A stretch of 64,000 nucleotides of DNA, from positions 62,001 through 126,000 of the forward strand of contig NZ_FPBO01000009.1 of NCBI RefSeq assembly GCF_900116645.1. Direction: 5' to 3'. A program made the translations under genes and the position numbers. Position 1 is the first letter of the stretch; each line of letters begins with the position of its first letter. This document shows, one piece after another, positions 28,502 to 38,396 of the stretch. The notes below the pieces were generated by a model. It made no database searches, was not told where the DNA came from, and saw nothing but the letters and a program-made list of their open reading frames with translations. This DNA comes from Pseudoduganella namucuonensis. GTDB lineage: Bacteria > Pseudomonadota > Gammaproteobacteria > Burkholderiales > Burkholderiaceae_D.

Positions 28502-29596
28502 ATGGCTTGTCGCGTTGCGCAATTGCTGGCTGTAGCGGCCCTCGCCGCCGCTGCTGGAGAGGCGCTTTCGGCCGACCCGCCCGCAGCCTCCGACGCCGCC
28601 GCCTTGCGCGGCGCCGTGCAACTGGACAATGGCGACGGCTGGTCCGACAGCCGGCTGCGGACCGGCGTGCTGCTCGACTACCGCCTGCCGCTGAGCGCGC
28701 TCGGCCGCGGCGGCGACACGCTGGACGTGTACGGCAGCTGGTCGCAGGTGGGCGGCCTGGGCGACCCGCGGGGCGGCGCCGGCGGCACCGGCGGCCTCGG
28801 ACTGGACGGCGTCGGCAAGGGCACCGGCGCGGGCCTGCGCTACAGCCAGTTGCTGGCCAGCGGCGACGGCCACGAGTCGCGCCTGAACTACGGCGCCGAC
28901 GTGCGCGCCTACAAGGCGGCCGGCGTGTTGCAGGAATTGGAGCCTGGCAATGATGTCACTGTTTATCCGCTGAGCTTGAACTATAGTGGTAGTTGGATTC
29001 TGGAAAAAGGCGCGCTGAGCGGCTCGATCACGGTGCTGCACAATTTCAGCGGCGGCACGCGCGGCAGCCAGGACGACTTCGCCCGGCTGCGGCCCGGCGC
29101 CAGCACCAGCTACAGCATCGTGCGGCTGGCCGCCGCGCTGACCCGGCAACTGCCCGCCGACTTCCAGGTGCGCGCCGGCGTCAAGGGCCAGTTCACCGGC
29201 GACGCGCTGCTGCCCGGCGAGCAGTTCGGCGCCGGCGGCGCCGGCGGCGGCATGCTGGTGCGCGGCTTCCGCGAGCGCGCCATCGCCAACGACAGCGGCC
29301 TGGCGGCCCATGTGGAGTTGTATTCGCCGCAACTGTGCGGCGAATTCGCGCGCTGGCAGTGCCGCGCGCTGGTGTTTTACGACAAGGGATATTTCCGGCG
29401 CAACCGCGGCCTGGAGGGGGAACTCGGCGGCACGCAATTGCGCAGCACTTCAGTCCGTAGCGTGGGCGTGGGCCTGCGCGTGAGCGTTTCCAGCAATGTA
29501 GACCTGCAACTGGACTATGGCCGCGTGGTCCGGTCCAGCATCGTACCGCAACAAGACAAGAATCGCCTCCATGTTCGCCTGGGCATGACCTGGTGA
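28502..29596 (+). CDS. TpsB-type outer-membrane barrel lacking POTRA domains
   Basis: The protein (364 residues from ATG 28502) has a short signal peptide (about 1-23, ending ALSA) and then goes straight into a beta-barrel like the C-terminal barrel of FhaC/ShlB. The conserved L6 motif VRGF is present near residue 257. The end LQLDYGRVV...RLHVRLG matches the second TpsB at 39323-40903. That paralogue has about 140 residues of POTRA domains between its signal and barrel; here they are absent, and only 137 bases separate this gene from the cyclase stop. Relative to the paralogue the barrel also seems shorter by one hairpin. Whether it can recognise a TPS domain is uncertain. The TpsA gene starts 22 bases downstream. 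Confidence 0.82.
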   Translation: MACRVAQLLAVAALAAAAGEALSADPPAASDAAALRGAVQLDNGDGWSDSRLRTGVLLDYRLPLSALGRGGDTLDVYGSWSQVGGLGDPRGGAGGTGGLGLDGVGKGTGAGLRYSQLLASGDGHESRLNYGADVRAYKAAGVLQELEPGNDVTVYPLSLNYSGSWILEKGALSGSITVLHNFSGGTRGSQDDFARLRPGASTSYSIVRLAAALTRQLPADFQVRAGVKGQFTGDALLPGEQFGAGGAGGGMLVRGFRERAIANDSGLAAHVELYSPQLCGEFARWQCRALVFYDKGYFRRNRGLEGELGGTQLRSTSVRSVGVGLRVSVSSNVDLQLDYGRVVRSSIVPQQDKNRLHVRLGMTW

Positions 29597-29618
29597 TTCC
29601 GACACCAAAAAGGAAGGC

Positions 29619-32600
29619 ATGATGACTATCCATCCCGTCCGCCACGGACTGCGCCGCAAACTTCTGGCCGTGCTGGTCGCCGCCTGCTACACCAACTCCT
29701 ACGCCAACCCCACAGCACCGCAAGTCATCGCGGGCCAGGCCAGCTTCCAGCAGCAGGGCAATCTGTACTCGATCACGAACACGCCCAACGCCATCATCAA
29801 CTGGCAAAGCTTCTCGATCAGCCCGAACGAGGTCACGCGCTTCATCCAGCAGAACGGCGACAGCCGGGTGCTGAACCGCATCGTCGGGCAAGACCCCAGC
29901 AAGATCCTGGGCGCGCTGCAGTCGAACGGCAAGGTCTACCTGATCAACCCCAACGGCGTCCTGTTCGGCAAGGACGCGCGGGTCGACGTCAACGGCCTGG
30001 TGGCCTCCACCCTGGCGATCTCGAACACCGACTTCCTGGCGGGGCGGCACAACTTCGGCGGCGACGGCGCCGGCAAGGTGGTGAACCAGGGCGCCATCGT
30101 CACGCCCAACGGCGGCCAGGTCTACCTGATCGCCTCCAGCGTCGAGAACAGCGGCGTGATCACCTCCCCGCAAGGGGACGTGGTGCTGGCGGCGGGCAAG
30201 AGCGTGCAGCTGGTCGATTCGGCCAACCCGGACGTGCACGTGGTGGTCTCGGCCCCGGCCGACCAGGCGCTGAACCTGGGCGACGTGGTGGCCGCCGGCG
30301 GCAGGATCGGCATCTACGGCGCGCTGGTGAACCAGCGCGGCGCGGTCAACGCCGACAGTGCCGTGCTGGGCGCCAACGGCAAGGTGGTGCTGAAATCCAG
30401 CGGCACCACGCAGCTGGACGCGGGCAGCCGCACCAGCGCCGTCAACAGCGCCGGCAAGGGCGGCGAGATCCAGCTGCTGGGCCAGCGCGTGGGCCTGGTG
30501 GACGACGCGGCGGTGGACGCCAGCGGCGCCACCGGCGGCGGCACGGTGCTGATCGGCGGCGACTACCAGGGCGGCAACAGCGCCGTGCCGCACGCGCAGC
30601 AGACTTATATCGCCGAGCGCGCCACGGTGCGCGCCGACGCGCTCGAGCGCGGCGACGGCGGCCGCATCATCGCCTGGAGCGACAACGCCACCCGCGTCTA
30701 CGGCGGCCTGTCCGCGCGCGGCGGCGCGCGGGGCGGCGACGGCGGCCTGATCGAAACCTCGGGCCACTATCTGGACATGCAGGGCAGGGCCGACACCGGC
30801 GCGCCGCTGGGCAAGACCGGCACGCTGCTGCTGGACCCCACCAGCATCACCATCGTGCAGAACGCCGATAGCGGCAACGTCCAGGGCACCGGCAATGTGT
30901 ACGCCGAGGTCGGCTCCTCCACCAGCAGCGAGATTTCCGCCAGCACGCTGGAGACCGCCCTAGCTAGTAACGACGTCACTCTCACCACCGCCAGCGGCAA
31001 TGGCGGCACCGGCGACATTACCGTGTTCTATCCGGTCAACTGGTCCAGCAACAGAGGCCTGACCCTTACCGCCAACCGCCACATCAACGTCCAAGCGGCC
31101 ATCTCGGGCAGCGGCGCCACCTCGTCGCTGGCGCTGAACGCCGGCACCGGCGGCAGCATCACGCAGAACAGCTCCGGCGCGCTGTCGGTCAACAGCCTGG
31201 CGCTGTCGGCGCCCTCGGGCGCGATCTCGCTGGCCACGGCCGCCAACACCATTCCCGGCACGGTCACCATCGCCGGCAGCGGCGCGGTCACCATCTCGGC
31301 GGCCAGCCTGACCTTGGGCGCCACCAGCCTGGCCGCCGGCACGCTGACCGCCTCCAGCACCTCGGGCAACCTCACCGCCACCGGCGGCATCACCACCACC
31401 AGCGGCAGCGTCAACCTCACCGCCGCCAGCGGCGGCACCTTGACCACGGGCGGCGCGATCTCGACCAGCGGCGGTTTCGTCACGCTGGGCGCCAACGCGA
31501 TGACCCTGGGCGGCACCATCGCGGCCGGCTCGGGCTCCGTCACGCTGGCGCCCTTGAGCGGCAGCCAGTCCATCGCCATGGGCGGCAGCGCGGCCGACAG
31601 CGGCGGCGTGCTGGGCCTGAGCCAGGCCGAACTGCAGGGCATCACCACCTCGGGCGGGCTGACCATCGGCGACCACACGCTGTCCGGCGGCGGCGACCTG
31701 ACCGTGTCGGGCGCGCTGGACTTGTCGAGCTCCGTCACCGGCGGCGCGCTGAACCTGTACGCGCCCAGCGGCGGCGACATCGACGTGCAGGGCGCGGTGA
31801 CGGTCGGCGGCACGGCCGGCATCACGCTGCGCACCAGCCACACCGGCACCCAGCGCGTCTCCATCGGCAGCCCGGTGACCGCCTCCGGCGGCTGGCTGAC
31901 GGCGCGCACCGGCAAGCTGACGCTGAACAGCACCTTGACCGGCAACATCGTCGAGGTCGAGACCGCCAACGACCTGGCGCTGGGCGGCACCGGCGACCCG
32001 TCCGGCGTGCTCACCATCGCCTCGGGCGACCTGTCCAAGCTGGTGGGCAACGAACTGCGCTTCTCCATCGACGACATCTACAATTCGGACGGCACCATCG
32101 CCATCACCGGCGAGCTCAGCACCAGCGGCGGGCTGCGCCTGTACGCGCCGGGCGGCACCACGGCCACGGCGGCGGTGTCGGTGGGCGGCAAGTTCACGCT
32201 CGCCAACGGCGACTGGACCCAGAACGAGACGAGCCTGCCGGCCTTCAGCGCCGGCAATTTCGTGCTCACCGGCGGCAACTTCGTGCGCGTGACGGGCGGC
32301 GACGGTAGCTCCGGTTCGCCGTACGAAATCGTCGACCTGTACGGCCTGCAGGGCGCGGACGGTAGCCTGAACAGCGCCCACTACATCCTGAAAAACAACA
32401 TCGATGCCTCCGCCACCAGCGGCTGGAACAGCGGCGCCGGCTTCGCGCCGATCGGCAATAGCGACTACTCCTACCACGGCACCTTCGACGGCAACGGCAA
32501 GACCATCTCCAACCTGTTCATCAACCGCCCGTCCAGCGACGGCGTCGGCTTGTTCAGCTACCTGGGCAGCGGCACCATCAAGGACCTGACCCTGTCCGGC

Positions 32601-35600
32601 GGTTCGGTGACGGGCGACACCAACGTCGGCGCGCTGGTGGGCTACTCCGGCAATCTCTCCGGCGCCGTGCAGAACGTGCGCAGCAGCATGGCGGTCAGCG
32701 GCCAGAACGAGGTGGGCGGGCTGGTCGGCTTCAGCCACGCCGCCATCTCCGGTTCCAGCGCGACCGGCGCCGTCACCGGGCTGAGCGGCACCGGCACCGC
32801 CAACGTGGGCGGCCTGGTCGGCACCAACATCGGCAGCATCACCCAGTCCTTCGCCACCGGTTCGGTGTACAGCGCACGCTACAACGTGGGCGGGCTGGTC
32901 GGCGACAACTACGACGGCGCCAGCATCACCAATTCCTACGCCACCGGCCAGGTCAGCGGCGGCAACGGCGTGGGCGGTTTGGCCGGCTGGAACGAGGGCA
33001 CGGTCAACAATGTCTTCGCGACCGGCAACGTGATCGGCAACGAGGACGACGGCTCCGTGCCCTCGTCGTATATCGGCGGCCTGGCGGGCGCGCAGTTCGG
33101 CAGCTTCAGCAACGCCTACAGCACGGGAAGCATCACCAACGGCGGTTTCAGCTTCGCCCACGCGGCGTTCGGCGACGCCGACGGTGTGCACTCCCACATC
33201 TTCTACAACTCGAGCAACACCGGCCTGACCGACGCCAACGCCACCGGCCTGACCTCCACGCAGATGATGCAGCAGGCCAGCTTCAGCGGCTTCGATTTCG
33301 CCTCCAACTGGCGCATCTACGACGGCAGCACCACGCCGCTGCTGAAGGCCTTCCTGTCGCCGCTGACCGTCACGCTAACCGGCGGCACCGTCAGCAAGAC
33401 CTACGACGGCAACGCGACGCCGCTGGACGCCGTGATCGGCTATTCCGGCTTCCTCGACGGCGACACCAGCGTCAGCGGCACCCTGGGCTGGCACAACAGC
33501 GGCCTGCACGCGGGCAGCTATATGCCCACCGGCCAGTACTCCACCAAGTACGACATCAGCTACACCGGCGCCACCACGCTGATGGTGGCGCAGCGGCCCG
33601 TGACGGGCACCGTCACCTGCACCTCCACCTGCGCCAAGACCTACGACGGCACGCTGAACGTCACCGGCTCGCCGAGCACGTCGATCACCAACGTCATCAC
33701 GGCCGACAGCGGCAACATCTCGCTGACCGGCTCGGCCACCTACCAGACCAAGACCGCCGGCACCGGCAAGCCGCTGAACCTGAGCCTGTCGCTGACGGGC
33801 AGCGCGGCCCCGGACTACACGCTCTCCAGCTACAGCGGCACCGGCGACATCCTGCAGGCGCCGCTGACCGTGACGGGGCTGACCGCGATCAACCGGGCCT
33901 ACAACGGCGGCACCGCCGTCACGCTGAACAACGGCAGCGCCACGCTGTGCTGCGCCGTCAGCGGCGACTCGATCAGCGTCGCGGTGTCCACCACCGGCTT
34001 CTCCAATTTCGCCGACAAGAACGTGGGCACCGCCAAGGCGGTCACCGTGCAGAGCGGCGCGTTCACGCTGTCCGGCGCCGACGCCCCCAACTACGCCGTC
34101 ACGCCGCCCACCACGCTGACCGCCAACATCGCCGCCGCGCCGCTCACGGTGAGCGGCATCGCCGGGGTGTCGCGCGTGTACGACGCCAGCACCGCCGCCT
34201 CGGTGTCCGGCACCGCCTCCCTGAGCGGCATCATCGGATCGGACGTGGTCAGCGTCGGCTCCATCGGCAGCGGCACCTTCGCCACCAAGAACGTCGGCAC
34301 CGCGAAAGCCATCACCCTGTCCGGCGGCGCCTTCACCTTGACCGGGACCGACGCCGGCAACTACAGCGTGACGGCGCCCACCGGCCTGAGCGCCAACGTC
34401 ACGGCGGCGACGCTGGCCATCTCGGGCGTGTCCGCCACCAACCGGACCTATAACGCCACCACCGCCGCGCCGCTGACCGGCACCCCGGCGCTGTCCGGCG
34501 TGCTGGGATCGGACGTGGTGAACCTCGGCTCCGACCTCACCACCAGCACCTTCGCCACCAAGAACGTGGGCTTCAACAAGGCCATCACGGTGCCGTCCGG
34601 CGCGTTCAGCATCAGCGGCACGGACGCCTCCAACTACACGCTGACGCCGCTCACCGGCCTGCAGGCCAACGTGCTGCACGCGGACCTGACGGTGTCCGGC
34701 ATGACGGCCGCCAACCGCGTCTACAACATGCTCACGGCCGCCACCGCCAGCGGCGGCACGCTGGTCGGCGTCCAGGGCGGCGACGTGGTCGCGCTGGGCA
34801 CGGTGGCCGCCTCGTTCGCCGACAAGAACGTGGGCACGGCCAAGCCGGTCACGGTCGACAGCGTGGCGCTGACCGGCGCCGACGCCGGCAACTACACGGT
34901 GACCCGGCCCACCGACCTGACCGCCAACATCACCCCGGCCATCCTCAGCATCAACGGCATCAGCGCCGACAGCCGCGTCTACAACGCGCTGACCAACGCC
35001 ACCACCACCGGCGGCACGCTGGCCGGCATCCTGGGCAGCGAGGTGGTCACGCTCGACAGCCTGAGCGCGGCCTTCGCCGACAAGAACGTCGGCAGCGCCA
35101 AGCCGGTGACCGTTTCCGGCATCGTGCTGGGCGGCGCGGACGCCGGCAACTACACGGCCACCGCGCCCACCGGCCTGAGCGCCGACATCACCGCCGCCGC
35201 GCTGCTGGTCAACGGCATCAGCGCCATCAGCCGCGTGTACGACGCCACCACGGCGGCCGGCCTGACCGGCACCGGCTCGCTGTCCGGCGTGCTGGGCTCG
35301 GACAGCGTCAGCCTGAACTCGGTGCTCAACACCAGCACCTTCGCCGACAAGCACGTCGGCACCGCCAAGGCCGTGACGGTGCCGGGCGGCGCCTTCACCC
35401 TGAGCGGCACGGACGCCGCCAACTACAGCCTGACCCCGCTGACCGGCCTGACCGCCGACATCACGCCGGCCACGCTGAGCGTGAGCGGCCTGTCGGCCAC
35501 CAGCCGCGTCTACAACACGCTGACGGCGGCGGCCACCAGCGGCGGCAGCCTGGCCGGCGTGCTGGGCGGCGACAGCGTCTCGCTGGGCGCGGTGACGGCC

Positions 35601-38396
35601 GATTTCAGCGACAAGCACGTCGGCACCGAAAAGACGGTCACCGTCTCGAACATCGTGCTGGGCGGCGCCGACGCCACCAACTACACGATCACGCTGCCCA
35701 CCGGCCTGGAGGCCAACATCACGCCGGCCGCGCTGACCGTCAGCGGCGGCGCCGAAAACCGCGTCTACAACGCGTTGACCGACGCCACCATCAGCAGCGG
35801 CAGCCTGTCCGGCGTGCTGGGCGCCGATTCGGTGGGCGTGGGCGCCGTGTCGGCCAGCTTCGCCGACAAGAACGTGGGCGCGGCCAAGCCGGTCACGGTG
35901 TCCAGCATCACCCTGAGCGGCGCGGACGCCGGCAACTACACCATCGGCCTGCCCACCGGCCTGACGGCCAGCATCACGCCGGCCTCGCTGTCGGTCAGCG
36001 GCCTGAGCGCCAACAACAAGGTGTACGACGCGCTGACCACGGCCGGCACCACCGGCGGCAGCCTGTCCGGCGTGCTGGGCAGCGACACCGTCGCCATGGG
36101 CGCCGTCACCGCCAGCTTCGGCGACAAGCACGTGGGCACGGCGAAACCTGTCACCGTGGCCGCCATCTCGCTGAGCGGCACGGACGCCGGCAACTACACG
36201 GTGGTCACGCCGTCCGGCCTGAGCGCGGACATCACGGCGCGCCCATTGGCCACCTGGACCGCTGTGGGCAGCGGCCTGTGGAGCACGGCCTCGAACTGGC
36301 AGGACGGCGTGGCGCCGGAGGGCGCCAACGTGCTGGCCGCCTCGCTGCCGAACGCCTCCGGTACCGTCACCTACGACAGCGGCGGCACCACGTTGCAGAC
36401 GCTGACCGCGACCGGCGGCCAGGCGCTGGCCATCACCGGCGGCGCGCTGACCCTGGGCACGGCTGGCAGCCACGCGTCGACCGTCAACAACCTGTCGATC
36501 GCCAACGGCGGCCTGCAACTGATCGGCACGCTGAGCAGCAACGCGGTAGCGATGACGGGCGGTACGCTGAGCGGCAGCGGCTCCGCCGCGATCGGTTCGC
36601 TGACCCTGAGCGGCGGCACCATCACCGGCCTGTCCGCGCTGGGCGTCACCAACCACTACACGCAGAGCGGGGGCGGCATCGCCATCAGCGGGGCGCTGAG
36701 CATCCAGGAGAACTCGGGCAACCTCAGCGTGGGCAGCATCGCCGCGCCCACCGGCATCTCGCTCAGCGTGACCGAGGGCGGCGCCATCACCCAGACCGGC
36801 GCGATCACCACCAACGCGCTCAGCGTCACGGCCCAGAACGGCGTCAACCTGAATAGCAGCGCCAACCACGTGCTGGCCTTCACCGGCAGCAACAGCGGCA
36901 GCGGCGGCATCACGCTGTTCAACACCCTGAGCGGCAGCGACCAGCTGACACTGGGCAACGTCAGCACCAGCGGCGGCAACTTGACGATCGACAACGTGGG
37001 CGGCATTATCGCCGCCGGCGCGCTGCAGGCGGGCGGCGCCGTGTCGCTGACCGCGCACAGTCCCATCACGGTGACCGGCACCATCGACGGCAACAGCATC
37101 AGCCTGGACGCCAGCACCGGCATCACGCTGGGCGCCGGCTCGGGCCTGACGGCGGTGAACAATATCGCGATGACGGCCGGTAGCGGCATCGACGTGGGCG
37201 GCACCGTGACCAGCACCGCCGGCAACATCAACCTGGTGGCGCAGACCGGCAACATCACGGTCACCAACGGGCCGAACAACTTCAGCAGTAGCGGCCCGGT
37301 GACGCTGACGGCGACCGGCGGCTCGGTGTCGGCGCCGCCGTCGGCCTTCGCCCCCGGCACCACGTCCGTGGTGAACGACGGCGCGGCGGCTGCCGAGGCG
37401 GCGGCCAAGGCGGCAGAGGAAGCAGCCGCCAAAGCGGCGGCGGACGCCGCGGCCAAGAAGGCCGCGGAGGAGGCGGCCGCGAAGGCGGCCGAGGAGGCGG
37501 CCGCCAAGGCGGCGGCGGAAGCGGCCGCGAAGAAGGCGGCGGAGGAGGCCGCGGCCAAGGCTGCGGCGGAGGCCGCGGCCAAGAAGGCGGTGGAGGAGGC
37601 GGCGGCCAAGGCGGCAGAGGAAGCGGCCGCCAAGGCGGCGGCGGAGGCCGCGGCCAAAGCGGCGGCGGAGGCCGCGGCCAAGGCGGCGGCGGAAGCGGCG
37701 GCCAAGGCGGCGGAAGAGGCCGCTGCGAAGGCGGCGGCGGAAGCGGCGGCCAAGGCGGCGGAAGAGGCTGCGGCCCAGGCGGCGGCGGAGGCGGCCGCCA
37801 AGGCCGCGGCGGAAGCGGCGGCGAAGGCGGCCGAGGAAGCGGCGGCCCAGGCGGCGGCGGAAGCGGCGGCCAAGGCGGCGCAAGAGGCGGCGGCCAAGGC
37901 GGCCGCGGAGGCGGCGGCGAAAGCCGCCGCCGAGAAGGCGGCCGCCGACGCGGCGGCGAAGGCGGCGGCCGACGCCGCGGCCAAGGCCGCCGCGGATGCG
38001 GCCGCGAAGGCCGCGGCGGAAGCGGCCGCCAAAGCCGCGGCGGAGGCCGCCGCCAAGGCCGCCGCCGAGGCGGCGGCGAAAAAGGCGGCCGAGGAAGCCG
38101 CGGCCAAGGCCAGCCAGAACAACAACCAGGAGCCGGTGGCGCAGGCGATCAGCTCCACCGTCAACATCATCAACGCCTCGGTCAACGCCGCCAGCGGCGC
38201 CGGCGACGGCCTGGCGTCCACCTCCGGCACGGGTGGCGGCGGCTCGGGCGGCGGTTCCGCCAGCGCCAGCACCAGCGGCCCGGCGGCGCAGGAAGACGCG
38301 AAGAGCGATAAAAAGGAAGAGAGCAAGGATGGCGCAGCCAGCAAGGACAGCGGAGTCAAGAAAGACGAGCCCGTCAAGAAAATGTATTGCAATTGA
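29619..38396 (+). CDS. Giant two-partner secretion exoprotein 1 (TpsA, filamentous haemagglutinin type)
   Basis: The 2925-residue secreted protein has an N-terminal signal (about 1-30, ending SYANP). The TPS secretion domain follows (about 31-300), with NWQSFSISPNEVTRFIQ and NPNGVLFG. A long Ser/Thr/Gly-rich beta-helix follows, then a GLUG-motif region (about 976-1184). Eleven MBG/YDG-type repeats lie at about 1248-2207, then more beta-helix with a GLWSTASNW element. An Ala/Lys helix (about 2588-2832) and a Lys-rich tail ending EPVKKMYCN finish the protein. It is expected to be exported through a TpsB and act as an adhesin or surface fibre. The last 68 bases overlap the FecR gene. Composition fits the neighbours. 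Confidence 0.93.
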   Translation: MMTIHPVRHGLRRKLLAVLVAACYTNSYANPTAPQVIAGQASFQQQGNLYSITNTPNAIINWQSFSISPNEVTRFIQQNGDSRVLNRIVGQDPSKILGALQSNGKVYLINPNGVLFGKDARVDVNGLVASTLAISNTDFLAGRHNFGGDGAGKVVNQGAIVTPNGGQVYLIASSVENSGVITSPQGDVVLAAGKSVQLVDSANPDVHVVVSAPADQALNLGDVVAAGGRIGIYGALVNQRGAVNADSAVLGANGKVVLKSSGTTQLDAGSRTSAVNSAGKGGEIQLLGQRVGLVDDAAVDASGATGGGTVLIGGDYQGGNSAVPHAQQTYIAERATVRADALERGDGGRIIAWSDNATRVYGGLSARGGARGGDGGLIETSGHYLDMQGRADTGAPLGKTGTLLLDPTSITIVQNADSGNVQGTGNVYAEVGSSTSSEISASTLETALASNDVTLTTASGNGGTGDITVFYPVNWSSNRGLTLTANRHINVQAAISGSGATSSLALNAGTGGSITQNSSGALSVNSLALSAPSGAISLATAANTIPGTVTIAGSGAVTISAASLTLGATSLAAGTLTASSTSGNLTATGGITTTSGSVNLTAASGGTLTTGGAISTSGGFVTLGANAMTLGGTIAAGSGSVTLAPLSGSQSIAMGGSAADSGGVLGLSQAELQGITTSGGLTIGDHTLSGGGDLTVSGALDLSSSVTGGALNLYAPSGGDIDVQGAVTVGGTAGITLRTSHTGTQRVSIGSPVTASGGWLTARTGKLTLNSTLTGNIVEVETANDLALGGTGDPSGVLTIASGDLSKLVGNELRFSIDDIYNSDGTIAITGELSTSGGLRLYAPGGTTATAAVSVGGKFTLANGDWTQNETSLPAFSAGNFVLTGGNFVRVTGGDGSSGSPYEIVDLYGLQGADGSLNSAHYILKNNIDASATSGWNSGAGFAPIGNSDYSYHGTFDGNGKTISNLFINRPSSDGVGLFSYLGSGTIKDLTLSGGSVTGDTNVGALVGYSGNLSGAVQNVRSSMAVSGQNEVGGLVGFSHAAISGSSATGAVTGLSGTGTANVGGLVGTNIGSITQSFATGSVYSARYNVGGLVGDNYDGASITNSYATGQVSGGNGVGGLAGWNEGTVNNVFATGNVIGNEDDGSVPSSYIGGLAGAQFGSFSNAYSTGSITNGGFSFAHAAFGDADGVHSHIFYNSSNTGLTDANATGLTSTQMMQQASFSGFDFASNWRIYDGSTTPLLKAFLSPLTVTLTGGTVSKTYDGNATPLDAVIGYSGFLDGDTSVSGTLGWHNSGLHAGSYMPTGQYSTKYDISYTGATTLMVAQRPVTGTVTCTSTCAKTYDGTLNVTGSPSTSITNVITADSGNISLTGSATYQTKTAGTGKPLNLSLSLTGSAAPDYTLSSYSGTGDILQAPLTVTGLTAINRAYNGGTAVTLNNGSATLCCAVSGDSISVAVSTTGFSNFADKNVGTAKAVTVQSGAFTLSGADAPNYAVTPPTTLTANIAAAPLTVSGIAGVSRVYDASTAASVSGTASLSGIIGSDVVSVGSIGSGTFATKNVGTAKAITLSGGAFTLTGTDAGNYSVTAPTGLSANVTAATLAISGVSATNRTYNATTAAPLTGTPALSGVLGSDVVNLGSDLTTSTFATKNVGFNKAITVPSGAFSISGTDASNYTLTPLTGLQANVLHADLTVSGMTAANRVYNMLTAATASGGTLVGVQGGDVVALGTVAASFADKNVGTAKPVTVDSVALTGADAGNYTVTRPTDLTANITPAILSINGISADSRVYNALTNATTTGGTLAGILGSEVVTLDSLSAAFADKNVGSAKPVTVSGIVLGGADAGNYTATAPTGLSADITAAALLVNGISAISRVYDATTAAGLTGTGSLSGVLGSDSVSLNSVLNTSTFADKHVGTAKAVTVPGGAFTLSGTDAANYSLTPLTGLTADITPATLSVSGLSATSRVYNTLTAAATSGGSLAGVLGGDSVSLGAVTADFSDKHVGTEKTVTVSNIVLGGADATNYTITLPTGLEANITPAALTVSGGAENRVYNALTDATISSGSLSGVLGADSVGVGAVSASFADKNVGAAKPVTVSSITLSGADAGNYTIGLPTGLTASITPASLSVSGLSANNKVYDALTTAGTTGGSLSGVLGSDTVAMGAVTASFGDKHVGTAKPVTVAAISLSGTDAGNYTVVTPSGLSADITARPLATWTAVGSGLWSTASNWQDGVAPEGANVLAASLPNASGTVTYDSGGTTLQTLTATGGQALAITGGALTLGTAGSHASTVNNLSIANGGLQLIGTLSSNAVAMTGGTLSGSGSAAIGSLTLSGGTITGLSALGVTNHYTQSGGGIAISGALSIQENSGNLSVGSIAAPTGISLSVTEGGAITQTGAITTNALSVTAQNGVNLNSSANHVLAFTGSNSGSGGITLFNTLSGSDQLTLGNVSTSGGNLTIDNVGGIIAAGALQAGGAVSLTAHSPITVTGTIDGNSISLDASTGITLGAGSGLTAVNNIAMTAGSGIDVGGTVTSTAGNINLVAQTGNITVTNGPNNFSSSGPVTLTATGGSVSAPPSAFAPGTTSVVNDGAAAAEAAAKAAEEAAAKAAADAAAKKAAEEAAAKAAEEAAAKAAAEAAAKKAAEEAAAKAAAEAAAKKAVEEAAAKAAEEAAAKAAAEAAAKAAAEAAAKAAAEAAAKAAEEAAAKAAAEAAAKAAEEAAAQAAAEAAAKAAAEAAAKAAEEAAAQAAAEAAAKAAQEAAAKAAAEAAAKAAAEKAAADAAAKAAADAAAKAAADAAAKAAAEAAAKAAAEAAAKAAAEAAAKKAAEEAAAKASQNNNQEPVAQAISSTVNIINASVNAASGAGDGLASTSGTGGGGSGGGSASASTSGPAAQEDAKSDKKEESKDGAASKDSGVKKDEPVKKMYCN
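33363..36240 (+). repeat. Tandem MBG/YDG repeat array inside TpsA 1
   Basis: About eleven repeats of roughly 80 codons each. The unit has RVYDA or RVYNALT, then GVLGSDVV, FADKNVGTAKPVTV, LSGADAGNYTV, and PTGL. The first two units are divergent (KTYDG type), and the third has an unusual Cys pair (ATLCCAVSG). Units 4-11 are close copies, so copy number could change by recombination. Confidence 0.9.
37381..38115 (+). repeat. Ala/Lys/Glu helical repeat (TolA-like) in TpsA 1
   Basis: About 245 codons of KAAAEAAA and KAAEEAAA heptad-like units, highly repetitive at DNA level (GCGGCCAAGGCGGCG patterns). It predicts one long alpha helix like TolA domain II. It lies just before the Lys-rich C-terminal tail. 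Confidence 0.9.
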
